DNA of 64,000 nucleotides from Ktedonosporobacter rubrisoli (GTDB lineage Bacteria > Chloroflexota > Ktedonobacteria > Ktedonobacterales > Ktedonobacteraceae): contig NZ_CP035758.1 in the NCBI RefSeq assembly GCF_004208415.1, forward strand, positions 6,448,001-6,512,000. The letters run 5' to 3'. The notes below the pieces were generated by a model. The model ran no database searches, was not told the origin of the DNA, and was given only the letters and a program-made list of their open reading frames with translations. How positions within the stretch are numbered: position 1 is the stretch's first letter; each line of letters opens with the position of its first letter. Shown piece by piece: positions 7,692-16,891 of this stretch. The position numbers were made by a program, and so were the translations under genes.

Positions 7692-8474
7692 TCAGGAGAG
7701 CTGTGAGCACCAGCTCGCGCTCCGTAATCGTTGGGCCATCGTTGACGCATCCGGCTGCCCAATACGCATCATGGCCGCTATAACCCCTGCATAATCATAA
7801 GGAACGCGCCGATGCTTAATCTCCCAGCGCACTCCATCCCAGTTTGCCAGGGCATAGGCCGCCTCATGCTTCCCATCAAAAGGAAATCCAACGGCACCAA
7901 CGGAGACCACTTGCTGTTCTCCGACAAAGCCAGTTGAGGCATAATGCAAATGGCCGTGAATGATCAAAGATGTGCGCACCTGCCCAAGTAAAGCGCGCGC
8001 CTCGGCCTCTGGGGTAAGCGCAGAGCAGCGAGCATCAAGAGCATTTGGCTGAAGTATGAGAAAAGCCCCAACCTCAGTGGGCGTGGCATGCACAACTAAC
8101 AATTCGTCTCGGGCCGGAGCTGACTGCGAAGGTGTAATCAAGTGGGAAAAAGCCAGGCTTTCCAGATAGGCCAGGCCATCTGCACCAAGTTGCTCAGCTG
8201 TCCAGCAAGCTAGAGCATGCTGGCTATTTCCCTTTCCAGCTGCAACCACAGCGCGGTCGGTTTCGCCAAAGAGCGTTTGAGCTTGCAGAGAACGAATCAG
8301 GGCCAGCGTCTCAGCGGGATAAGGGGCATTCATTACTAAGTCTCCCGCAATAATAAGCTGATCATAAGCTTGTGTCTGCAAATCGTCGAGAACTGCCTCC
8401 AGGGCCGCGAGATTGCCATGAATATCGGCGAGTATGGCCAGCGTAAAAGGTTGGTTTACAGCCTGTTGTGTCAT
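7692..8474 (-). CDS. Calcineurin-like metallophosphoesterase (YfcE-type)
   Basis: A 260-aa protein with the binuclear metallophosphoesterase motifs in order: DIHGN (D-x-H), AGDLVMN (GD), GETDRA in place of the usual GNHD, VVHATP, and HGHLHYAS (GH-x-H). The start at 8474 is set by AAGGAGATG; the frame extends upstream to 8582 but without a ribosome-binding site. Such enzymes hydrolyse phosphomono- or diesters with Mn/Ni/Fe; the substrate here is unknown. The Glu replacing Asn in GNHD is unusual and may change activity. It is divergent from the XRE-cupin regulator with about 90 bp of AT-rich DNA between, so the regulator may control it. Confidence 0.85.
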   Translation of the reverse strand: MTQQAVNQPFTLAILADIHGNLAALEAVLDDLQTQAYDQLIIAGDLVMNAPYPAETLALIRSLQAQTLFGETDRAVVAAGKGNSQHALACWTAEQLGADGLAYLESLAFSHLITPSQSAPARDELLVVHATPTEVGAFLILQPNALDARCSALTPEAEARALLGQVRTSLIIHGHLHYASTGFVGEQQVVSVGAVGFPFDGKHEAAYALANWDGVRWEIKHRRVPYDYAGVIAAMMRIGQPDASTMAQRLRSASWCSQLS

Positions 8475-8563
8475 CAGGCACACATCTCCTTCTTGTAAAA
8501 AAAAGTTCCAATGTGCTATCATGGAAATACATAATTCTATTATGTTAGATTTAATGGTAGCAT

Positions 8564-9157
8564 ATGAGAGACAAAAACGCAAGAGAAAATTCTCATATAT
8601 TAGAAATGGCCTCGGCTGAGCAGCTTGGACAGCGCATCCGCCAACTAAGGAGCCGACATGGATGGACGTTGGAGGAACTGGCCCAACGCTCTGAGGTGAG
8701 CCGGGCGATGCTCTCTAAAATTGAGCGCGGAGAGAATAATCCCACGCTTGTCGTGGCCGTCAAAATTGCCCTGGCCTTGGGCTTGACCACCTCCCAGCTC
8801 ATCGGGATCGAAGAAAGGCGCGAAGCCGTCAAGGTACCAAAGGATCGCCGACTTTCGTTCCGTGATCCTCAGACCGGCTTTGAGCGACAAGTATTTCCCG
8901 CTCTCGAAGGGCGGGCGCTTGAATTTGTGAGGCATGTGATTCCGCAAGGCAGCAGTTCGGGCGAGTTGCCTGCACTGGCCCCTCGCACAGAAAAATATCT
9001 GCTCATGGAACAGGGAACAATGCGCGCAAGGATCGGTACGCAGGAATACATGCTTGAAGGCGGCGACATGTTCTATTTTGTGGCCGATGTACCTCAGCAG
9101 TTCGACAATATCGGCGAGGAAGTATGCAGCTATTTTGTGATCAAAATACAGGGCTGA
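8564..9157 (+). CDS. XRE-family transcriptional regulator with C-terminal cupin domain
   Basis: 197 aa, or 183 aa from ATG 8606; neither start has a strong ribosome-binding site. The N-terminal helix-turn-helix is at about residues 20-75 (LGQRIRQLRSRHGWTLEELA, then SRAMLSKIERGENNPTL). The C-terminal RmlC-like cupin is at about 115-195 (GGDMFYFVADVPQQFDN). This is the SutR/PuuR-like architecture: the cupin senses a small ligand and the HTH represses or activates nearby promoters. The divergent metallophosphoesterase is the natural candidate target, with its own promoter as the other. Confidence 0.88.
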   Translation: MRDKNARENSHILEMASAEQLGQRIRQLRSRHGWTLEELAQRSEVSRAMLSKIERGENNPTLVVAVKIALALGLTTSQLIGIEERREAVKVPKDRRLSFRDPQTGFERQVFPALEGRALEFVRHVIPQGSSSGELPALAPRTEKYLLMEQGTMRARIGTQEYMLEGGDMFYFVADVPQQFDNIGEEVCSYFVIKIQG

Positions 9158-9360
9158 CTTGCCGCGCGACAGCATGCCACGCGCAGTTAAGAGAATCGGA
9201 AAACTTCTTGCAGATAGATAGCACATAGGAGTCATTATAATCAGAAAAGCTGCTGACATACCGTTGTCACCGCCATAGGTTATACTTCTTTCCAGAGTAA
9301 AGCTGATAGCGCTTTAATAGAAAAGATACGTCTTTGAGTACAGCCAGGAGGTACAGCAAT

Positions 9361-10305
9361 ATGCCAGCAACAACGACTCAACTCAGCACAGTCAGCGGCG
9401 AGCTCTTCCCGCAGGAGCCCTTCGATTTTAACAAGACCCTTGCCTTCTTACAGGCCTTTCCCCCCACAGCTGGCGAACAGGCGCTTGCTCCTGCGACCCT
9501 GACCAAAGCTGTTAGCATCCATGGGCGTGCCGTCGCCTTCAAGATCCAGGCGACAGGAACTATCGAGGAGCCACGATTGACCTATACTCTCTATACGGAG
9601 CAGCCCTTAAGCAAGCATGAGCAGCAACTAATCCTTGAGCGCATACGGTTCTTCCTCTCTCTTGACGACGATCTGCGACCATTCTACGCTCTCTGCCTGA
9701 CAGATCTCCATATGGCAGCGGTAATTGAGCGCCTGTACGGGCTCCACCAGCCAAAGTTCCTCACGCCCTTTGAGATTGCCTGCTGGTCAATCCTGGTCCA
9801 GCGCACGCCCATGGCCATATCCCAGCGCATCAAACAGGCCATCGTCGAACGCTGGGGCACAAGCATTCGCCTGCTCGATGCCACCTATCAAGCTTTTCCA
9901 GAAGCTGACCAACTGGCTCAGGCCAGCTCAGAAGAACTATTGCAGATCGTCCGCAACGAGCGCAAAGTTGCCTACCTACGCTCAGTCATCGACTTCTTTC
10001 AAAAGACCGATGAGCAATTTCTGCGTTATGGAAACTATGAAGAAGTTGCCAGGCAGTTGCGCAAGGTTCACGGCATCGGCGCCTGGTCCGCCGCCTTCAT
10101 CCTGATTCGCGGACTGGGTAGGATGGAAGCTTCCAGCGTCGAAGACGAACTGCTCAAGGCTGTGAACAGAATCTATAGTCCAGACAAGCCCCTCAGTCAG
10201 GCCGATGTGCAGCAGATCCTGCAGCGTTACGGCAGCCTGCAGGGCTACTACTCCTTTTACATGCGCGTCTCCGGCCTCGACCTGAGCCGGCTGCCCGCCA
10301 GGTAA
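9361..10305 (+). CDS. DNA-3-methyladenine glycosylase II-like protein (HhH-GPD, AlkA family)
   Basis: A 314-aa base-excision DNA glycosylase-like protein. ATG 9361 follows CAGGAGG at good spacing. The N-terminal half (about 1-115) is the beta-rich domain of AlkA-type proteins. The C-terminal half has the HhH-GPD core: FEIACWSILVQRTPMAISQR, the helix-hairpin-helix GIGAWSAAFILIRGLGR, and SVEDELLKA, where the Asp fits the catalytic residue. There is no Fe-S cluster cysteine set. It would excise alkylated purines from DNA. It ends in a 10-bp-stem hairpin at 10322-10364. Confidence 0.8.
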   Translation: MPATTTQLSTVSGELFPQEPFDFNKTLAFLQAFPPTAGEQALAPATLTKAVSIHGRAVAFKIQATGTIEEPRLTYTLYTEQPLSKHEQQLILERIRFFLSLDDDLRPFYALCLTDLHMAAVIERLYGLHQPKFLTPFEIACWSILVQRTPMAISQRIKQAIVERWGTSIRLLDATYQAFPEADQLAQASSEELLQIVRNERKVAYLRSVIDFFQKTDEQFLRYGNYEEVARQLRKVHGIGAWSAAFILIRGLGRMEASSVEDELLKAVNRIYSPDKPLSQADVQQILQRYGSLQGYYSFYMRVSGLDLSRLPAR

Positions 10306-10321
10306 AAGCCTACAAACAAGT

Positions 10322-10364
10322 CTTGCGGCGCCACGCTACCTTCAGCGACCACGAGCGCCGCAAG
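10322..10364 (+). terminator. Hairpin downstream of the glycosylase gene
   Basis: A perfect 10-bp stem (CTTGCGGCGC/GCGCCGCAAG) 17 nt after the stop, without a T-run. Confidence 0.5.
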
Positions 10365-10378
10365 AGCACAAAAGCAAC

Positions 10379-10509
10379 ATGGAGACTACCTTATCTCCGA
10401 TGATCCAGGCCCGATAAATTGCCATCGTTGCCTCTCAGGGCATACAATAGCTTTAGAACCAGTTACCGGATTGCGACACATCTCCTCCTTAATAAGAGAG
10501 CCAGGCCGC
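10379..10509 (+). repeat. 131-bp dispersed repeat, copy 1
   Basis: Nearly identical (about four differences) to 12317-12447 in the same orientation. The two copies bracket the HxlR and NmrA-like genes. The repeat has no convincing reading frame of its own. Confidence 0.85.
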
Positions 10510-10575
10510 TTACAACTTTCTCGACATCAAATTACTCACAGACACTGGCCCTCCCTGGATGGATTACCTAAATTG

Positions 10576-11037
10576 CTATTGCGCCTTCCGAGGTGGGAAC
10601 CACTCTGTATTCGCGAACACAAAGCCGCCATGTCGTACACGCTCAGTTGCTTCAGATATAACTTTTTCTCTATCCTTCTTGAGTGCCGCCTCAAGTGCCG
10701 CGCTTCGGCCGATATAGGCTGGCCCAAACTCATTACTCCATGACTGAAGGTCGAGCAGTAACGGAATAAGCGCTAAACCTTTCTCAGTTAAAGAAAAAAT
10801 CTCGCGGCGTTTATCCTTTGGATCGGCAGCCTTAGTAATAATTCCCTGGCATTCAAGCCGAGCTAAACGGTCGGCCAGGATATTTGTCGCAATACGCTCG
10901 TCTGACCTCAAGAATTCCCCATGCGTCCTTTTGCCAGCATATACAATGTCGCGCACAATAAGCAGCATCCACTTATCGCCGAAGACCTCAAGTGCGAAGT
11001 TAATAGGGCAGTCAGACCTGGGGTGATTCTTTTGCAT
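10576..11037 (-). CDS. HxlR-family winged-helix regulator
   Basis: A 153-aa MarR-like winged-helix protein of the HxlR (DUF24) family. The start at 11037 has AGGGG nine nucleotides upstream; the frame extends to 11073. The HxlR pattern is clear: CPINFALEVFGDKWMLLIVR, then RIATNILADRLARLECQGII and the DPKDKRREIFSLTEKG wing. Cys near residue 10 matches the redox or electrophile-sensing Cys of this family. It is downstream of and co-oriented with the NmrA-like gene, separated by a terminator hairpin, so it could repress that gene under electrophile control. Confidence 0.88.
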   Translation of the reverse strand: MQKNHPRSDCPINFALEVFGDKWMLLIVRDIVYAGKRTHGEFLRSDERIATNILADRLARLECQGIITKAADPKDKRREIFSLTEKGLALIPLLLDLQSWSNEFGPAYIGRSAALEAALKKDREKVISEATERVRHGGFVFANTEWFPPRKAQ

Positions 11038-11127
11038 TTGGAACCCCTGTTTTGTTGGGCGCAGACCTCTCATCCCCTTTGTTCCTTGCTATAGTTTAAA
11101 AGTATGGAAACACTCGATCTCACTGAA

Positions 11128-11158
11128 GAATCAGCCCTGCTAAATGTCGGGCTGATTC
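11128..11158 (-). terminator. Terminator-like hairpin between the NmrA-like and HxlR genes
   Basis: A perfect 10-bp stem (GAATCAGCCC/GGGCTGATTC) with an 11-nt loop, 27 nt after the NmrA-like stop. Confidence 0.6.
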
Positions 11159-11184
11159 TCGCACATCAAACCTAATGGTCGATT

Positions 11185-12066
11185 TTATTGGTTAGCAGTT
11201 TGGATACCCTTAAATACCTCCACATTCTGTGCTACAAATTCGGCAAATGTAGTTGGCCGGATGCCAAACAGTTTATGTGTCTCAAGGAGTACTTTCGACT
11301 CAGAGCCCTTGCGTCGCTCACTATAAAGTTCGTTTATAGAATCCACCAACTGCTCAGACATACCTAACGAGACGAGTTGCTGTCGCGCCTGCTCAGGTGT
11401 GATGTTGACATAGTGGATAGTTCTCCCGAGTGCCCTGGAAAGCTGCGCAGCAATATCGTTCATGGTCAGCGCATCGGGTCCGCTTAGTTCATAAATCTTG
11501 CCTTCATGACCTTGAGTTGTAAGCACGGCATGGAATACTTCGACGATATCGTGTACATCAACTGGTGTGATTAACGCGTCATCCATAGGGATGAATAATG
11601 AGTCCTGCGCAATAACCGTCGACGCATCGTGCAAGTACATTTGCATAAATTGGGCCGGGCGAATATGCGTCCAGGCCAGGCCGGAATCCTCAAGGTGTTT
11701 CTCGATCTCGGCATGCATGCGTAAAAAGCGGGCCGGGCTATTTTTATCTGGATTCAGGCAGGACAGCTTAATGATGTGGCGTACCCCCGCCTTTTTGGCA
11801 GCATTGATAAATGATATCTGTGTTTCGGCCATTGCTACCGGGTCCGCCGCCGATATAAGTACAGCTTTGTCTACGCCTTTGAGCGCGTCATCAAGTGTCT
11901 CTGGCTTGAGCATATCGCCGACTGCAATTTCAATGTTCGGATCATCTTCAAACATTTTCACGTTCTTAGCATGCCTTGTCAGTATGCGTACTCGCTTATT
12001 GTGTTTTCGGAATTCGTTAACCAGGGCCGCACCATTCAGGCTAGTTGCTCCAGTAATGAGAATCAT
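11185..12066 (-). CDS. NmrA-like atypical SDR (NAD(P)H-binding) protein
   Basis: A 293-aa Rossmann-fold protein. The start follows TTAGGAGCATGTT. The N-terminal dinucleotide motif ILITGATSLNGAALV and the acidic/basic switch region RILTRHAKNVKMF suggest NADP(H) preference. VDKAVLISAAD, VRHIIKLSCLN and YELSGPDALTMNDIAAQLSRALG are typical of NmrA/HSCARG and quinone-reductase-like (QOR2) atypical SDRs. It lacks the YxxxK catalytic pair of classical SDRs, as expected for this subgroup. Pairing with an HxlR regulator, as for many quinone or aldehyde-stress reductases, suggests electrophile detoxification or redox sensing. Confidence 0.85.
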   Translation of the reverse strand: MILITGATSLNGAALVNEFRKHNKRVRILTRHAKNVKMFEDDPNIEIAVGDMLKPETLDDALKGVDKAVLISAADPVAMAETQISFINAAKKAGVRHIIKLSCLNPDKNSPARFLRMHAEIEKHLEDSGLAWTHIRPAQFMQMYLHDASTVIAQDSLFIPMDDALITPVDVHDIVEVFHAVLTTQGHEGKIYELSGPDALTMNDIAAQLSRALGRTIHYVNITPEQARQQLVSLGMSEQLVDSINELYSERRKGSESKVLLETHKLFGIRPTTFAEFVAQNVEVFKGIQTANQ

Positions 12067-12201
12067 AACATGCTCCTAATCTTTTAGTTTGAGGCGCTCA
12101 CGCAGGTAGTTTGTTTGCATTTTGCAAACATATTATAACGCTATTACGACACAGATACAACCAAAAAAGCTCTAATGTGGAGCATTTTTACCGCAATTAA
12201 C

Positions 12202-12312
12202 CTTTTCCTTTTGGAAGTCGTCAAACTCCTCGAAGCTAAGCGTGGCTTTGGATGGTTGCCTCGCCGCTGGGTCGTAGAACGCTCCTTTGCGCGGGCCACG
12301 CGTTTTCGGCAT
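12202..12312 (+). pseudogene. Transposase C-terminal fragment (IS5-type DDE)
   Basis: One frame reads LEVVKLLEAKRGFGWLPRRW followed by VVERSFARATRFRH, matching the conserved LPRRWVVERTF...RFRR block around the catalytic Glu of IS5/IS1182-type transposases. Only about 37 residues survive, with no inverted repeats. The homology ends where the 131-bp repeat begins. Confidence 0.7.
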
Positions 12313-12316
12313 CAGC

Positions 12317-12447
12317 ATGGGGACTATCTTATCTCCGATGATCCAGGCCCGATAAATTGCCATCGTTGCCTCTCAGGGCATACAATAGCTTTAGAACCAG
12401 TTACCGGATTGCGGCACATCTCCTCCTTAATAAGTGAGCCAGGCCGC
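12317..12447 (+). repeat. 131-bp dispersed repeat, copy 2
   Basis: Direct copy of 10379-10509, here abutting the transposase fragment. The rest of the gap (12448-12647) holds only the mdh leader; I see no gene there. Confidence 0.85.
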
Positions 12448-12647
12448 AGCGATGATCCGACTGGTGATCCTACAGAGAACCCCTGGCCAGGGAACCGAAA
12501 CGCTGCAAGTAGGGATAGTCCAGGCAGCAGGGCGCGGGTGAAACAGCCTTGGGAGCGGCTTACCTGCCCCTCGCGGCAAGCGCCTGTCCCCGCTTATTGC
12601 GTGTGTTTTCCTGTCCAGGATCATATTGAATTTGGAAAGGATACGTC

Positions 12648-13574
12648 ATGCGAAGTAAGATTTCTGTTATTGGGGCTGGCTTTGTCGGCAGTACCCTTGT
12701 GCAGCGCCTGGCCGAACGCGACTACGCCGATGTGGTCATGTTTGATATCGTTCCGAATATGCCGCAGGGCAAAGCTCTTGACATCCTTGAGGCTGGCCCG
12801 GTCATTGGCTATGATTCGTTGGTCACTGGAACAAACGACTATGCCGATACCGCAAATTCGGATATCGTGGTCATCACGTCAGGCTTCCCCCGCAAGCCGG
12901 GAATGACCCGCGACGATCTGCTGAAAAAGAACCAGGAAATTGTCTCCCAGGTAACCGAGCAGGTTGTCAAGAACTCCCCCAACTGCATTATCATCGTCGT
13001 CACCAACCCGCTTGACGCCATGGCCCAGATCGCCTTGCATACCAGCGGCTTCCCCCGCGAGCGCGTCATAGGCATGGCGGGAGTACTGGATACCGCACGT
13101 TTCCGCACCTTTATCGCCCAGGAGGTAGGAGCTTCCGTGCGCGACGTACAGGCCTATGTGCTGGGTGGCCACGGCGATACCATGGTACCTCTCGCGCGCA
13201 TGTGTACAGTTGCCGGTGTTCCTATTTCACAGCTCATATCGGCCCAGCGCATCGAAGAGATCGTGCAGCGCACCCGCGATGGCGGAGCAGAGATCGTCAA
13301 GCTGCTCGGCACAGGTAGCGCCTACTTTGCCCCCTCGGCTTCAGTCTTGCAAATGGTTGATTCAATCCTGCTCGACAAAAAGATGATTATGCCCTGCGCC
13401 GTCTATCTGCAAGGCGAGTATGGCATCAACAACCTGTACGTTGGCGTGCCAGCCCAGCTTGGCGCCCGGGGCGTCGAGAAAGTCATCGAGGTTACGTTGA
13501 GCGCCGAAGAGCAAGCTCTGCTTAACAAATCAGCCAGCGCTGTGCAAGAGCTCGTCAAGGTCATGGGCCTCTAA
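12648..13574 (+). CDS. mdh: Malate dehydrogenase (LDH-like, NAD-dependent)
   Basis: A 308-aa protein, normal length for the lactate dehydrogenase-like malate dehydrogenases of many non-proteobacteria. It interconverts malate and oxaloacetate in the TCA cycle. The Rossmann motif is GAGFVGST (residues 9-16). Asp in VVMFDIVPNMPQGKALDI selects NAD. The substrate-binding arginines appear in SGFPRKPGMTRDDLL and VLDTARFRTFIA, VVTNPLDAMA follows, and the catalytic His is in GGHGDTMVPLAR. The start follows GGAAAGGATACGTC. It shares a bidirectional terminator with the convergent rsmI. Confidence 0.96.
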   Translation: MRSKISVIGAGFVGSTLVQRLAERDYADVVMFDIVPNMPQGKALDILEAGPVIGYDSLVTGTNDYADTANSDIVVITSGFPRKPGMTRDDLLKKNQEIVSQVTEQVVKNSPNCIIIVVTNPLDAMAQIALHTSGFPRERVIGMAGVLDTARFRTFIAQEVGASVRDVQAYVLGGHGDTMVPLARMCTVAGVPISQLISAQRIEEIVQRTRDGGAEIVKLLGTGSAYFAPSASVLQMVDSILLDKKMIMPCAVYLQGEYGINNLYVGVPAQLGARGVEKVIEVTLSAEEQALLNKSASAVQELVKVMGL

Positions 13575-13613
13575 CCGCGATATAACTCTAGCGCAACATG
13601 CAAACGTTTCGTG

Positions 13614-13646
13614 AGAGGTGTTAGAGCCGGCCGGCCCTACACCTCT
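13614..13646. terminator. Shared terminator between convergent mdh and rsmI
   Basis: An 8-bp outer stem (AGAGGTGT/ACACCTCT) encloses a GCCGGCCGGC core. It overlaps the last codons of rsmI and is followed by T-rich DNA on the plus strand. Confidence 0.65.
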
Positions 13647-14335
13647 TCTTCCTCCTTTATGGGCGTGTTCTTGCCCACACCCTCGATAACGATAATATAT
13701 TCTCCCTTGGGAGTCGAATTCTCGTAGAGCGCGAGCAGCTCAGATAACGAACCACGCTCAACTTTCTCAAACATCTTCGTCAGATCGTTAGCCACTGCGG
13801 CCCGTCGATCCCCAAAGATAGCCAGGGCATCGCGCAGAAAATCTACAAGCCGGTAAGGGCTCTCATAAAAGATCAGTGTATGCGGCGCGTTTTGATCGAT
13901 GGCCATAAATTTTCGACGGCCTGTCGGCTTGCGCGGCGGGAAACCCCGAAACGTAAAGCTATGCACAGGCAGGCCCGAGAGCACAAGCGCCATAATCAGG
14001 GCCGTGGGGCCAGGAATCAGCGTCACCCCGACCTCGGCATTGAGCGCGCGGCGCACCAGCGTAAAACCCGGATCAGAGATCCCCGGCGTTCCCGCGTTGG
14101 TGACAACCGCGACCGACTTGCCCTGCTTCAAGAGCTCTTCTATGCGCTCGCCAGCCCGCTGCTCATTGTGCTCATGAAAAGCTAGCTGCGGCTTATGGAT
14201 ATCGAAATGTTTCAACAATAATCCAGTTTTACGCGTATCTTCGCTCGCGATAATATCAACATTGCGCAGTGTTTCAAGCGCCCGCAAAGTAATATCGTTA
14301 AGGTTGCCAATTGGAGTAGCGACTAAATAAAGCAT
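13637..14335 (-). CDS. rsmI: 16S rRNA (cytidine-1402-2'-O)-methyltransferase
   Basis: A 232-aa tetrapyrrole-methylase-fold enzyme that 2'-O-methylates C1402 in the ribosomal decoding centre using SAM. Diagnostic motifs run in order: LVATPIGNLNDIT at the N-terminus, ASEDTRKTGLLL, VTNAGTPGISDPG, VTLIPGPTALIMAL, and FYESPYRL plus LTKMFEKVERG. It is somewhat shorter than the E. coli protein because the C-terminal extension is missing, which is common outside Proteobacteria. It is monocistronic and convergent with mdh. Confidence 0.95.
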   Translation of the reverse strand: MLYLVATPIGNLNDITLRALETLRNVDIIASEDTRKTGLLLKHFDIHKPQLAFHEHNEQRAGERIEELLKQGKSVAVVTNAGTPGISDPGFTLVRRALNAEVGVTLIPGPTALIMALVLSGLPVHSFTFRGFPPRKPTGRRKFMAIDQNAPHTLIFYESPYRLVDFLRDALAIFGDRRAAVANDLTKMFEKVERGSLSELLALYENSTPKGEYIIVIEGVGKNTPIKEEEEV

Positions 14336-15454
14336 CTCAATCTTCTTTATACTTTCTTCGAGAATCCAAGTGCAATTTTTCCCGCCTCCTCTAGTGCTTT
14401 GTCAAACGTCACTTGGCAAGTGCGCCACCTGCGGCGCCCCTTGACCATCCCGCTGGTTCACCCATCACGTCAACTTTGACAGTCCACTAATCATTCAGGA
14501 GAAGGAGGGAAGCCGGGTCCGCTCAGCCAGAGCGCCACGCACTTTACCCGAGCGCAACGCCCCTGCGCTCTAGTTCGGCTTCCCAGGCTCTTGCAAAGGA
14601 TTGCCCTTGCCGCCTCGCGACGTAAGAGGCGTATTTCCCTCAGGCAAAAGTTGCCAATTGCCTGAAATAAGCACAATAAACAGCAAGTTTTTAAGTGCTG
14701 TTTTGAATGTAAAACAGAGCAAGCTGCAAGCGAATCATTTACTTATCTTTCGCCTGTAGCTGCAGCCATACAAGCGTAAGGATAGCCTCTTTGTCTGCAG
14801 AGGCAATCGGATGCATGCTAGAAAGTGTTTTGCATAATTTTCCAGCTCAGCTATTGGATAGTCTTGCCTGATTGATCTTAAGTGTATGCAGCAGTGCAGC
14901 AAACTTCCCACACAAATGTGTATTATAGTTGAGGGAAGCAGGTTTGCATAGGGCCAGGCGCCATTTCTGTACTATCAGGGATAATCCAGTCAACTGGCCC
15001 TCTCAAAGTATCTTTTAAGTCTAAAGCGCGTGTCCTAATAGTAAATGGTTTCATACACATGGGTTTTTTACTCCATAGATAGCTTATTATGTACTTTACT
15101 ACTGCAAAGCTGTGAAAAAAAGTAAGCCCCTTATGTACTTAGAGGAGCCACAAACAATATGAATGTAAAACCTCTCGGTTTTTTACTCAAAAAATATTTC
15201 ATGTGTACCTGATGTATCAGAGAGAAAGATTATATAATAAGACTATGAAAAAAGTACAATTCCGATTGACTAGAATCATAAGAGTATGATAGACTACGGA
15301 ATATGAAGCATTATCTAGCTAATTCCTTCCGTTTGCGTCCGTGTCCCTGTGTAACCACTCGCCTGTGACAGGAGACAAACTGAGAGTGTTACATCAGTAA
15401 AGTATTATACGATTGGTAAGGAGATGGTTAGATAATTTCCAGTAAGTGTGTGCT
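14336..15454. other. Long gene-free spacer upstream of the XRE-TPR gene
   Basis: About 1.1 kb without a convincing gene. The first 350 bp are GC-rich, then it becomes AT-rich with many short A/T runs. No tRNA or known riboswitch is recognised. It may hold long-range regulatory sequence for the XRE-TPR gene. Confidence 0.5.
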
Positions 15455-15478
15455 TAAGCATTCAGGCCTGAATGCTTA
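15455..15478. promoter_or_regulatory. Perfect 24-bp palindrome, candidate operator
   Basis: A perfect palindrome centred on GGCC (half-site TAAGCATTCAGG) ends 30 bp before the XRE-TPR start codon, where an autoregulatory operator would be expected. Overlap with the leader also allows an RNA hairpin. Confidence 0.55.
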
Positions 15479-15508
15479 TTGTATTATTCTTTGAAAGGAA
15501 ATCGTTCC

Positions 15509-16891
15509 ATGCCATCCCTCGAAACTGCTAATGTGGGAAAGGCGGTTGCAGCGAGAGTCGGCTCTAATATTCGCGAAGTTCGTACTAAATTAGGAATGAC
15601 TCAAGCTCAACTAGCTGCACCAGAGTTCTCCATTTCTTATATCTCTGCGATAGAGAGAGGGAAAATACGACCTTCGCTCAAGGCTCTCTCTATTCTGGCT
15701 CGTCGCCTGGATGTGCCCCTGACATTCCTGCTTGAAGGGTCACCCGCCGGAGCCGCAGAGGCGCGTGCGGTTGGCTATTCGCCCGCCGACTCTGGTCCCG
15801 ATCTCCGTATCGATGTCGACCTGCTACAAGCCAACGTGCTTGTGCAACAGGGCGCCTTCAAACAAGCAGAGCAGTTGCTCGCGCCTATTCAACCAGAACG
15901 TATTACTACAGATCAAGTCTATCGCCTCTATCTCCTATGTGGACAGGTACATTTAGGTGCCGGCGAACATCAGGAGGCTGTGGTTGACCTGCGCCAGGCC
16001 GTCTCGCAGGGAGAAGCTCTTAATGACAGCGAATATGCAGAACGCGCACGCAATCTTTTAGGTAAAGCTTACTTCTTATTGTATAACTATACCCTTGCAG
16101 TAGAGCATCATCAACATTGTAATTCTGCGATTGATAGCGGACAAATTACTGATCCTGTCTTCTCTCTAGATGTCTTTAGCAATCTGGCAAATGACTATTT
16201 CCGGCTGGGCGATCTCGAAAAATCTATCTCGTTCTATCATCGGGCCCTGGAAACGCTCGACGCAATGAACCGCGATAGCAAGAGTTTTGCTGCCAAGTAT
16301 ATGGACATCAGTCAACATTACAAATCGGTCGGAAAGCTGGCCATGGCCCGCGAGTATGCCATGCGCAGCCAGGCCATCTACGAGATGAGGGAAGAGCAGC
16401 GCCTGGTCGGCCTGACCCATCAGCGCCTGGGCAAAGCCCTAGAGAAGCAGAATAACCTTGATGGTGCAGAAGAGGAGTACCGCAAGGCTATCGCTATCGA
16501 GCGGGAGCTCAACGACGAGATTTCGGCTTCCATCTGTCATACCGGCCTGGCCGAACTGCTCCTCAAACGGGGCCAGACGCAGGACGCGGAACACGAAGCC
16601 CAGGAAGCGCTACGCTTCGCAGAATCCAGTCAGGACCCCCAGACCCAGGGGCAAGCCCTCATCGCTCTGGCTCAAATCCGCCACCAGACAGGCGATTTCT
16701 CGGCCGCCGATCAGTACTTTACCCGGGCTTTAGAGTTGCTCGATGCTTCGCAAGCTCATGAGATTGCTGCAAGCGCTTATTTCCGCTTCGCCAATCTGCT
16801 TGAGGAGCGCGGTGAGGTCCAACGTAGCCTGAGTGCAATCAAGAAGGCTTATGAGCATCAACGTCTGGGTAAGCGTGGAGACCTCGAATAA
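15509..16891 (+). CDS. XRE-family HTH regulator with C-terminal TPR repeats (paralog 1)
   Basis: A 460-aa protein; ATG 15509 has GAAAGGA upstream. The N-terminal Cro/C1 HTH is at about residues 15-72 (IREVRTKLGMTQAQLAAPEF, then SYISAIERGKIRPSLKALS). About ten tetratricopeptide-like helical hairpins follow at about 95-450 (for example YAERARNLLGKAYFLLYNYT and SLDVFSNLANDYFRLGDLEK). This resembles peptide-sensing RRNPP-type regulators and the many HTH-TPR proteins of Ktedonobacteria. It is paralogous to the gene at 20131-21480, especially in the HTH. A perfect palindrome just upstream suggests autoregulation. The ligand, possibly a peptide, is inferred only from fold. Confidence 0.85.
   Translation: MPSLETANVGKAVAARVGSNIREVRTKLGMTQAQLAAPEFSISYISAIERGKIRPSLKALSILARRLDVPLTFLLEGSPAGAAEARAVGYSPADSGPDLRIDVDLLQANVLVQQGAFKQAEQLLAPIQPERITTDQVYRLYLLCGQVHLGAGEHQEAVVDLRQAVSQGEALNDSEYAERARNLLGKAYFLLYNYTLAVEHHQHCNSAIDSGQITDPVFSLDVFSNLANDYFRLGDLEKSISFYHRALETLDAMNRDSKSFAAKYMDISQHYKSVGKLAMAREYAMRSQAIYEMREEQRLVGLTHQRLGKALEKQNNLDGAEEEYRKAIAIERELNDEISASICHTGLAELLLKRGQTQDAEHEAQEALRFAESSQDPQTQGQALIALAQIRHQTGDFSAADQYFTRALELLDASQAHEIAASAYFRFANLLEERGEVQRSLSAIKKAYEHQRLGKRGDLE

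Noticed and set aside
12175..12906. A 243-codon frame upstream of and into mdh
   Set aside because: Only a short part resembles transposase; the rest is repeat and the out-of-frame start of mdh.
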